Position numbers and translations under genes: made by a program
In this document: positions 1-60,000 of the stretch, piece by piece
Position numbering within the stretch: the stretch's first letter is position 1
How the letters are laid out: each line of letters opens with the position of its first letter
The notes under the pieces: generated by a model
Told to the model about the DNA's origin: nothing
What the model saw: only the letters and a program-made list of their open reading frames with translations
Database searches by the model: none
DNA from: Cristatella mucedo
Taxonomy: Eukaryota > Bryozoa > Phylactolaemata > Cristatellidae
Assembly (NCBI GenBank): GCA_009760855.2
Contig: WPIO01000094.1
Location: forward strand, 188,001-248,000
DNA length: 60,000 nt
Direction of reading: 5' to 3'

Positions 1-1014
1 AGAAAGGTCACCTGTGGAGTCCCTCAAGGGTCTGTACTCGGTCCCTTGCTGTTCTCCATTTATATGAAACCTCTGGGAAAAATGATAAGGCCCATGGAAT
101 CGGATATCACTTCTATGCTGACGATACTCAGTTGTATTTGTCCTTTAAACCGTCGGAATCTGCTGCAGCAACTGAGAAACTGAATGCTTGCCTTGCCGAT
201 ATTCGATCCTGGATGTCGGAGAACTTCATGAAATTAAATGACGATAAAACCGAACTGCTTCTCATATGACACCCTAAGCGTGTAGCTGGATTAAAAGGCT
301 TTGCTGTTCTAATAGGTGAGGCTATTGTGCGACCTTCACCACGTTCTCGTAATTTAGGTGTCCCGTTCGAAAGCTGCCTCGATATCAAAAGCTTCATTCA
401 GAAGACTGCCTCTACAGCTAGCCATCACGTCCGATCCCTATCCAAGATTAGAAGCTGTCTCCAACAGTGGCTTGTAAAAAATTTAACTAGCTCTTTAGTT
501 CTGTCTCGGCTTGATTATTGTAATTCCCTTTTGGCTGGGCTGCCAAAGAAAGCTATTATGCCACTACAGCGGACTATGAACATGGCTGCAAGGCTAGTCT
601 TCATGTCCCTGCGGTTTGAGCACGTGTCTCCTTTGCTGAAAGAGCTAGGATAGTTGCCGATTGAGCAAAGGATACAGAGAAAAGTTCTTACGCTGACCCA
701 CAAGACCCGCCACGGCTTGGCTCCAGCGTACCTAGCTGAACTGCTGCATCAGTTTCAGCCTGTTCGCGCCCTCACGTCCTGTGTGGACAATAAATTAGCT
801 GTCCCATTCCTCCACTTAAAGACAGTTGGCGACAGAAGCTTTAGCTCTGCAGGTCCTAGACTGTGGAACTTGCTTCCAAAACTTTTAGGCAACGACAACT
901 ACTCTCCTACTGCCGACTATGACACGTCTTTTTCAGTGGTCCTGAGCTGGTACTTCTATGCTACTCACTACCTCAATTGCTCTCCAGACTCTGCTATTCT
1001 GCCCACTATCTCTA
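1..1014 (+). pseudogene. LINE-A copy, RT C-terminal half, broken
   Basis: Reverse transcriptase fragment of a CR1/L2-like non-LTR retrotransposon entering from the left edge at the [20 protein letters not shown] motif. One base is missing near position 82 relative to the copy at 1,281-2,545 and shifts the frame just before the YADD region. There is a TGA where the other copies read CTCATAGGACAC (about 266-268), and a TAG near 651. The C-terminal thumb and 3' coding end (WNLLPKLLGN) run to about 1,014, where a SINE interrupts the 3'UTR. Confidence 0.9.
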
Positions 1015-1194
1015 GGTGAGCCGTGATGGCACACTAGGTAAGGTGGTTGTTTTCACGACCTTGGTCCCGAGGTCGTGGGTTTGATTGCTGCAGTGGGCGA
1101 TCCTTTATCGCCACTGCAAGTGGTGGTGATAGCCGTAAAGGCTCTTCTGTCTCTATCCAGAAAGAGGCTGTTTAATCAGCTAGGATTTTTTTGT
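1015..1194 (+). mobile_element. SINE-A inserted in LINE-A 3'UTR
   Basis: tRNA-derived SINE. A box-A-like stretch (ACTAGGTAAGGTGG) is followed by box B (GGTCGTGGGTTTGATTGC) and the family block CAGTGGGCGATCC, then GTGGTGATAGCCGTAAAGG and a T-rich end. The LINE-A 3'UTR is continuous across it (CCACTATCTCT before, TTTGTTGCGTGAG after), so it is an insertion. Same family as the minus copy at 10,575-10,768. Confidence 0.75.
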
Positions 1195-1280
1195 TTTGTT
1201 GCGTGAGACGAAGTCTGTTGGCTACCGAATGCGTACCGAAAGCCGCTTAGGCTGTGAGTGTGCTATACAAAACTCTCGTG
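1195..1280 (+). mobile_element. LINE-A 3'UTR remnant of the first copy
   Basis: TTGTTGCGTGAGACGAAGTC through the ACCGAAAGCCGCTTAGGC block to AACTCTC, identical in arrangement to the 3'UTR of the copies ending near 2,420, 42,175 and 51,930. It stops at about 1,280 and passes directly into RT sequence of a second copy. Confidence 0.85.
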
Positions 1281-2545
1281 CGTGTCGTGTGGTGGTCAGG
1301 TCTTAGACATGAGAAGGGTCACCTGTGGAGTCCCTCAAGGGTCTGTACTTGGTCCCTTGCTGTTCTCCATTTATATGAAACCTCTGGGAAAAGTGATCAA
1401 GGCCCATGGAATAGGATATCACTTCTATGCTGACGATACTCAGTTGTATTTGTCATTTAAACCGTCGGAATCTGCTCTAGCAACTGAGAAACTGAATGCT
1501 TGCCTTGCCGATATTCGATCCTGGATGTCGGAAAATTTCCTGAAATTAAATGACGATAAAACCGAACTGCTTCTCATAGGACACCCTAAGCGTGTGGCTG
1601 GATTAAAAGGCTTTGCTGTTCTAATAGGTGATGCTATTGTGCGACCTTCACCACGTGCTCGTAATCTAGGTGTCGTGTTCGACAGCTGCCTCAATTTCAA
1701 AAGCTTCATTCAGAAGACTGCCTCTACAGCTAGCCATCACATCCGATCCCTATCCAAGATTAGAAGCTGTCTCCAACAGTGGCTTGTAAAAAATTTAACT
1801 AGCTCTTTAGTTCTGTCTCGGCTTGATTATTGTAATTCCCTCTTGGCTGGGCTACCAAAGAAAGCTATTATGCCACTACAGCGGACTATGAATATGGCTG
1901 CAAGGCTTGTCTTCAAGTCCCAGCGGTTTGAGCACGTGTCACCTTTGCTGGAAGAGCTGGGATGGTTGCTGGTTGAGCAAAGGATACGGAGCAAAGTTCT
2001 TACGCTGACCCACAAGGCCTGCCATGGCTTGCCTCCTTCATACCTAGCTGAACTGCTGCATCAGTTTTAGCCTGTTCGCGCCCTCAGGTCCTGTGTGGAA
2101 AATAAATTAGCTGTCCCATTCCTCCACTTAAAGACAGTTGGCGACAGAAGCTTTAGCTCTGCAGGTCCTAGACTGTTGAACTCGCTTCCACAATTCTTAG
2201 GCAACGACATCTACTCTCGAACTGCCGACTATGGCACATCTTTTTCAGCGGTCCTGAACTGCTACTTCTATGCTACTCACTACCTCAACTGCTCTCCTAA
2301 CTCTGCTATGCTTCCCACTTTCTCTTTGTTGCGTGAGACGAAGTCTGTTGGCTACCGAATGCGTACCGAAAGCCGCTTAGGCTGTGAGTGTGCTATACAA
2401 AACTCTCCTGCGTAACGCCCACATCGTCTTTATGACTTTGTGGAGTTACTGAAGGAGATACATTACATTACCCACACGTCTGTATGACTTTGTGGAGTTA
2501 CACACGGAGATACAGTACAATATATTACATTACATCACTGTGCAT
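1281..2545 (+). pseudogene. LINE-A copy, RT with intact YADD box, one nonsense change
   Basis: RT from [20 protein letters not shown] through [14 protein letters not shown] (catalytic YADD intact) and [14 protein letters not shown] to the thumb. The frame stops at about 2,068 (TTTTAG where sister copies read TTTCAG) and reopens in the same frame at 2,071, so a single C-to-T change breaks it. The 3'UTR follows to about 2,460. It ends in two imperfect copies of the ACTTTGTGGAGTTAC-AGATACATTAC terminal block. It starts in the RT palm, so it is 5'-truncated, and sits head-to-tail behind the previous copy. Confidence 0.9.
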
Positions 2546-2742
2546 GCTACCACTAACCACATTAGCATGCTGACCCTGTGCATGTCACCCTAACCATATT
2601 ATTCATTTTGTTTGTTTTTCAAGCGTTATTTTACTTACCATTCAATTGCATTTCACTTTGCAGCAAATGTAAAGCGCCTAGAAAGAGACGAGTTCTCTGA
2701 GGGCGCTTTATCAAGTGCATTATTATTAATATTATAGCATGG
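2546..2742 (+). mobile_element. LINE-B 3' end
   Basis: Non-coding 3' terminus of the second LINE family: GCATGCTGACCCTGTGCATG, CATTCAATTGCATTTCACTT and AAATGTAAAGCGCCTAGAAA, then TTCTCTGAGGGCGCTTTATC and an ATT-repeat tail. Confidence 0.85.
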
Positions 2743-3005
2743 AAATATGGTTGGTGACAACCAGCATGGTATCAGACCACAGGACGAACCACACATACTA
2801 AACCATTACTGCAATACCGAAAGAGCGATTTTAGATTCTTTTTAAAGGCATTCGAGGAAGGCGATTTCTGGATGTCAGTCGATATGAAAGTTACCGGCAT
2901 CAGGAGCGGAATAACTAAAGGAAAAGTCTTCAATGAATTGAGGTTTTTAGGAAGTGTAGATTCACGAGTTGATTCAGAAAAGCCTATGCCACAATTTCTA
3001 GCCTA
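2743..3005. other. unassigned 260 bp
   Basis: No gene recognised. One plus frame (about 2,755-2,840) reads MVGDNQHGIRPQDEP, faintly like the 'QHGFR' motif of reverse transcriptases, but it stops soon and I do not call it. Confidence 0.3.
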
Positions 3006-3009
3006 GTTA

Positions 3010-3800
3010 TGCAGTAGTTAGGTTAGGCAGATTGCTGCCAGAGTATGAAGGTACCTAGGACGTAGTGATCAATTGTACTAAACACTGCTAAAAGATAAAA
3101 GATAAATGCAAAGCAGATACATTTCTTTAAGTCCGCATTAATTGGAAGGTCTTTCTTAGCGATAAGCAATCCTAACTCTATGGAGTAATTATCTTTAAAA
3201 CCTGACTTAAAATTGGTTGCTAGGTTTAAAGTCACAAGATAAAAATTCAGCTGATCTTCCACAACTTGTAACAGCCAGCTGTTCTGCCCTAACAAGTTAC
3301 TTGTTTACTTGTTAAGAACGATATAAGGGTGACTGGTCGAAGTTGAGAAATTATTCTTGGCTAGGTGCTTTCTTTATAAGTAGTCTAACCACAGCCTCTT
3401 GAAATGGCAGGTTCATGTCCTAAGGTTAAGGCCTTTTTTAAATGTTTGTCATGCGTGTTAGCTGGAGAGCTATGCATCGAAACAGGACAGTGGATTATGG
3501 GTCTAGATAACGTGCAGTCTTTTTTGATTGGAAGACGAATTTCAGTATGAGCTCATTCTTGACCCCCTTAATAGTAGATGTTGATGGTACTAAACGAAAT
3601 TGAGGGAGGGGAGCCCTGTGGGGTTGTTGTTGCTGAGAGACAGGATGAAAAGATGCTGCCACTATAGGTACGGACTCTATGCCCGAGTCTCTCTTTCTAA
3701 CGAAAAAATTAAAGAAGCGATTAGCTATATAGCCACAACAAATGGTGACCGTGTTTTGAGTTCAAGAGTGGCAGCAGAAATTTCAGGCCCTTCCATCTAG
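3010..3800 (-). pseudogene. LINE-B fragment, EN-RT linker and RT N-terminal part, old
   Basis: Minus-strand reading gives QLNFYLVTLNLATNFKSGFK, the 'DQLN.Y......F..FQSGF' region of LINE-B RT. Further upstream the DNA matches the linker seen at 17,700-18,000 (AAACAGGACAGTGGA, then a T-rich block, then ...TTCAGTATGAG). Many stops; a decayed 5' part of a LINE-B copy. Confidence 0.65.
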
Positions 3801-3804
3801 CCCT

Positions 3805-4485
3805 CATTCATTTCTACTCAATGCTCGCTGGCCTACCGGCATGTGCGATCAGGCGATTGCCGCTGGTGCAAAACTCTGCAGCTAGGCTTGTCTGTCGTAA
3901 GCATCGCAGTTGCCACATTACTCCACTTCTCGCCGACCTGCACTGGCTACCAGTCAAGCAACGGATTGACTTAAGGTTTTGTCGCTCACTTTTAGGTCAC
4001 TTCATTCTTTAGCGCCAGCCTATCTCTCAGATATGCTCCCAATCAGGCCAAGCATCGTACCACCCGCTTTTCGGAATCCAACAGTCTACAAATACCCTGT
4101 ACAAACCTCAAATCCTTTGGAGACCGTGCATTAGTTCGTATGCTCCCAAAGCCTGGATCTCCCTCCCGACCTGAGTCACAACATCCCCTGACCTGACCAC
4201 ATTTAAAAACAATTCAAAAACACACCTATTTAGGACATCATTTAGTGGGTCCCTGTGATTCGTCCTTGATCTGCTTATGCGTGCTGACACTGTACATGCT
4301 GCCACTAACCACATCTGTATGCTGACCCTGTGCATGTCGCCGTAACCATGTTATTCATTGTGTTTGTTTATCAAGCATGATTTAACTCGCCATTCAATTG
4401 CATTTCCCTTTGCAGCAAATTTAAAGCGCCTAGAAAGCGATTAAGTTCTCTGAGGGCGCTTTATCAAGTAAATTAATATTATTAT
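3805..4485 (+). pseudogene. LINE-B fragment, RT thumb plus 3' end
   Basis: Reads LAGLPACAIRRLPLVQNSAA, RLVCRKHRSCHITPLLADLH and WLPVKQRID, the C-terminal RT region typical of this family, then the 3' coding end (FGDRA, PKAW region with shifts) and the 3'UTR to the ATT tail at about 4,485. 5'-truncated. Confidence 0.85.
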
Positions 4486-5190
4486 AATGATTCTAAAGTT
4501 GTTGTCCGATTTTCAAAATTTGTAAACGCGTTGTCTCAGTTAGCAAACGTGGGCCGTGTAGGTCACCTATTTCTAATACTTTTTTCCGTATTCAATACGA
4601 TAGCATTCATAACTAACTACTGTCCCATTTGCTTAGTTCATAATTCGAGCACAATAGCTACCTAAGTATATTTACATCACCATTTAATCAGACGATTTAA
4701 TAATTATATATTCGGTTACCCACAATTTTCACGAAATGTTGTAGCAACACTTGCATTTATGGGGCCGGCATAAGGCATTGCAAATCTGAGCAGCTAATCT
4801 CTTACTGCAGTAATGCTTCTTTATTCACCAATACATGATCTTTTCTTATAACATCTTCACAATCAAATCCAATGTACACTTTATTGAGTGTACTTAGTAT
4901 TAAATATTGAAAACTGAATTACAACTGAATAGTTTCTAGCTATTCCACACATTCTATATATAATCATTATTCGGAAACAAGAGGTTTCATTTGATCTCGA
5001 AGTAGCTTTTTTAGTATTGGCAAAAATATAAATACAGATGTGGTGCAATATTTAGAAAAGAGTTGTAAACATTTACATTTTGCTTTTGATTCAGTTTAGA
5101 AATTTAGTGAGGTGTAAAAATATGCACAGTAAACACTTGGGTTTTCGGCATATTTTGATTGAAGAATGGTAATTACCAGTCAAAATGCTC
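4486..5190. other. intron sequence, nothing recognised
   Basis: AT-rich, about 700 bp, downstream of polycystin exon 13 on its own strand. One minus frame (about 4,815-4,890, ending before GCA|GTAAG) is open, but it does not resemble the next expected polycystin segment. Confidence 0.4.
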
Positions 5191-5199
5191 AAGCCTTAC

Positions 5200-58201
<53,002 letters not shown>

Positions 58202-58485
58202 CTAGAATAGAAATGTAGATATCATTTTCTATGCAGATCGGTTCTCTCAGTGAAAAATTGACAATATAATGCAGTCTTGGTCATTTAAATTATACTCTCG
58301 CTTACCAGCGGCCTAATTTGTAGAATATTTGGTTGCCTCTTGAATGCACCATCAGTATATAAAGCACCGAGTGCATACAACAATGAGGAATGTAAAACAT
58401 TTCACTGGTTGGTTTTTAGGTGCTAGCACTTCCTTCTTTTATGAAATCGGAATATTAGGGTAAGAAGATCTACGGATAATTTTTG

Positions 58486-58514
58486 CCGGAATGGCTCAGC
58501 AGGTATGCCGGATA
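58486..58514 (+). mobile_element. SINE-A head (interrupted)
   Basis: GCCGGAATGGCTCAGCAGG matches the SINE-A start (GCCGTAACGGCTCATTAGG); continues after the inserted SINE-B at 58,663. Confidence 0.65.
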
Positions 58515-58662
58515 AAAAAATTACAATTCATTTGCATAGCGCCCCAAGAGAACTTAATCTCTATTCAGGCGCTTCACATATGCCTCCGGGCTCGAGCCCA
58601 CGACCTCAGCCATTCCGCGATCGAGGGCGAGCACCTTAACCGCTGGACCAAACCAGCTCGGC
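58515..58662 (-). mobile_element. SINE-B inserted in SINE-A, well preserved
   Basis: Minus strand: GCCGAGCTGGTTTGGTCCAG, CGGTTAAGGTGCTCGCC, GAGGTCGTGGGCTCGAGCC, AGAGATTAAGTTCTCTTGGG and GCGCTATGCAAATGAATTG, then a T-run on that strand (A-run on plus). Confidence 0.9.
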
Positions 58663-58785
58663 ATGGTTTTATGGCCTTCGGACCTAGGTCATGGGTTCAA
58701 ATTCGGCGATGGGCGATCTTTTATTGACGTAGCTACCGACGGTGATAACCTTTTAGGTTCATCTTTTGCCATTCAAAAGAGAATC
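58663..58785 (+). mobile_element. SINE-A body (continuation)
   Basis: TGGTTTTATGGCCTTCGGAC, CTAGGTCATGGGTTCAAATT (box B), CGATGGGCGATC, then the CCGACGGTGATAACC block, as in SINE-A. Confidence 0.7.
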
Positions 58786-58884
58786 TTTTGCGTAAGCAGG
58801 TATTTTTGTGGGATTTTTAAACTATCTGGTTTTGTAAGTTTTACTAAATTACATTGGACTTCATTAGCTTATCAGTCTAGTAGA

Positions 58885-59010
58885 AAATAATCTATATTTA
58901 GGCACTTCATATAAGCCACGAGGCTAGAGCCCATGACCTCACCAATAGAATCAATTAGCCTTGGCCCTGGGTGTGCTTAACACCTTATCGGCTAAGCCAA
59001 ACCAGAGTGG
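58885..59010 (-). mobile_element. SINE-B, diverged
   Basis: Minus strand: CCACTCTGGTTTGGCTTAGC, CGATAAGGTGTTAAGC, GTGAGGTCATGGGCTCTAGC, AAGTGCCTAAATATAGATT; 3' end worn. Confidence 0.7.
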
Positions 59011-59084
59011 TGAAGCAGCAGGTATTTTTTCAGGAGCCTTCAAAGAACCGGATCTCTTTTGCGATGACATCTGAACTGAAAAGA

Positions 59085-59270
59085 AAATGGTAATGTTTAT
59101 GGCAGCATTTAGTGGGTCCTTACCCATGTCATGCATGATAAATTTTTGCATGTTCCCACTAACCATTTGATTGGGCTTTCTTGAGAACCAGTGCGAAGTG
59201 TGTAGAAAGAGCATTTAGTTATCTAAAGGAACTACACAAATTCACTATTATTAATAATATTATTATATTT
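59085..59270 (+). mobile_element. LINE-B-like 3' end, decayed
   Basis: GGCAGCATTTAGTGGGTCC, CCCACTAACCATTTGATTG, GTAGAAAGAGCATTTAGTTA and an ATT tail (CACTATTATTAATAATATT). Confidence 0.65.
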
Positions 59271-59359
59271 TGCAGTTTAATAATGGCATTTATAATTAAT
59301 CGATATCCCACTGCCTGAAATACGATTTTGCTCTCTTATAACACAAAAAATATCTGCAT

Positions 59360-59586
59360 ACGTTGCAATTGTTCAGTGTTGCCTCTGGGTTAGTGAATAC
59401 TACTAGAAGACGTTGTATAGGCCTCTGCCTCGTAGGACGAATAGGCCGCAAATACAACAAACTCAAAATTGGCAGTAATCTAAGACCAAAAAATAAAAGT
59501 GAAGCCCTAAGTATTAGATCACCTTTATCAACATGTAAGTGCAAACCAGTGTGCACTCATATTACGCTTTATGATGACCTCAGGTG
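59360..59586. other. open, splice-flanked segment of unknown nature
   Basis: Plus strand: an open frame from about 59,363 with an AG (GTTCAG, about 59,372-59,377) and ending GACCTCAG|GTGAGC at 59,582; it contains CKCKPVCTHITLYDDL. Minus strand: a strong acceptor (TTTTTTGGTCTTAG, about 59,478) opens a frame ITANFEFVVFAAYSSYEAEA then YTTSSSSIH and a stop. Neither is established; the minus reading would fit a polycystin ectodomain strand. Confidence 0.3.
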
Positions 59587-59739
59587 AGCTGTGCACAACG
59601 CATTACTTGTTATGTTTCCACACCTGAACACCTTTGTCAAAAAGAGCCGTTGTTCTGCACATTGTAGACTATACAAAAATCAAATCTGTTATTCTTAAGC
59701 GGGTGCGTTTTTCTCCTGCCGTTTCGTGAGCTGTATACT

Positions 59740-59975
59740 TTACAGCCATCTTGAGCTGCTGCTCCATGCTGCTCACTACCACAACCACAAACCTGACTCG
59801 GTTATGGATGTCATTTCCTCTTGCTTCTCTTGAGATATAGTCTTATAGCTACCGAATGCGTACCAAATGCCTCAGAGTCTTTAGGTGCTTGGTGGACAGT
59901 TCTAATGCTTAACGACTTCTCAGTCATTGTGGCTTTGTAGATTTACACATGGACGTACAATAAATTACATATTTT
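59740..59975 (+). mobile_element. LINE-A 3' end, old
   Basis: TGAGCTGCTGCTCCATGCTG, CTACCGAATGCGTACCAAAT, TTGTGGCTTTGTAGATTTAC and AATAAATTACAT correspond in order to the LINE-A terminal region, diverged. Confidence 0.7.
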
Positions 59976-60000
59976 CCAACATGAGCTCAACTGACTCATG

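Noticed and set aside
128-397. Minus-strand open frames inside LINE-A (also at 1,440-1,709 and 50,859-51,227)
   Set aside because: They recur at the same place in every LINE-A copy because they are antisense to the conserved RT, not because they are genes.

Overview
The window is metazoan, almost certainly invertebrate, nuclear DNA: GT-AG introns, AT-rich intergenic sequence, tRNA-derived SINEs, many broken non-LTR retrotransposons (LINEs) and simple repeats. It has no prokaryotic features such as operons or ribosome binding sites. I cannot name the species.

The one host gene I can support lies on the minus strand and covers most of the window. It is a polycystin-1-family gene (PKD1/PKD1L/PKDREJ type). 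I assembled 13 exons between 58,201 (5' side) and 5,200 (3' side). Every intron phase is compatible with its neighbour, giving 2,697 nt or 899 codons in one open frame. In order the exons encode: the membrane-proximal part of the GAIN-like ectodomain, a GPS autoproteolysis motif split over two exons, transmembrane segment 1, a PLAT domain split over three exons, transmembrane segments 2-5, a cytosolic loop, and the segment that opens the channel-like C-terminal half. The N-terminal ectodomain (including any REJ module) and the pore-like C-terminus must lie beyond the right and left edges. Introns range from 86 bp to about 12.7 kb, and much of the bulk of the long ones is retroelement sequence.

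Retroelements by family. LINE-A has a CR1/L2-like RT with a [16 protein letters not shown]-type motif, a 3'UTR containing a GTTGCGTGAGACG-like block, and an (ATTAC)n tail. LINE-B is a second CR1/L2-like family with a LGFHFY.DDTQLYLCF-type RT, a 3' end reading like AGATTAAGTTCTCTGAGGGC, and an (ATT)n tail. About twenty LINE-B pieces occur on both strands, often nested in each other. Two tRNA-derived SINE families are present: SINE-A (box B GGTCGTGGGTTCGAATCC, then a GGGCGAT block) and SINE-B, whose 3' end resembles that of LINE-B. All LINE copies seen here are interrupted by stops, frameshifts or catalytic-site changes.

Layout: 1-4,485 LINE-A tandem pair plus LINE-B pieces; 5,200-9,226 six polycystin exons (TM2 to TM6); 9,295-10,010 LINE-B; 12,010-18,990 a LINE-B copy interrupted by a 3.4-kb LINE-A and a 0.7-kb unknown insert; 19,361-22,157 the PLAT/TM1/GPS exons; 22,932-23,205 a minisatellite; 23,860-29,260 LINE-B pieces and a GC-rich patch; 29,270-29,935 purine tracts; 30,408-30,514 first GPS exon; 30,755-37,375 dense LINE-A/LINE-B; 38,840-38,969 (GA)n; 39,344-39,848 two GAIN exons; 41,000-43,290 LINE-A inserted in a microsatellite within LINE-B; 45,167-45,257 GAIN exon; 47,045-57,645 nested LINE-B and LINE-A; 57,968-58,201 most 5' GAIN exon; 58,486-59,975 SINEs and LINE tails.
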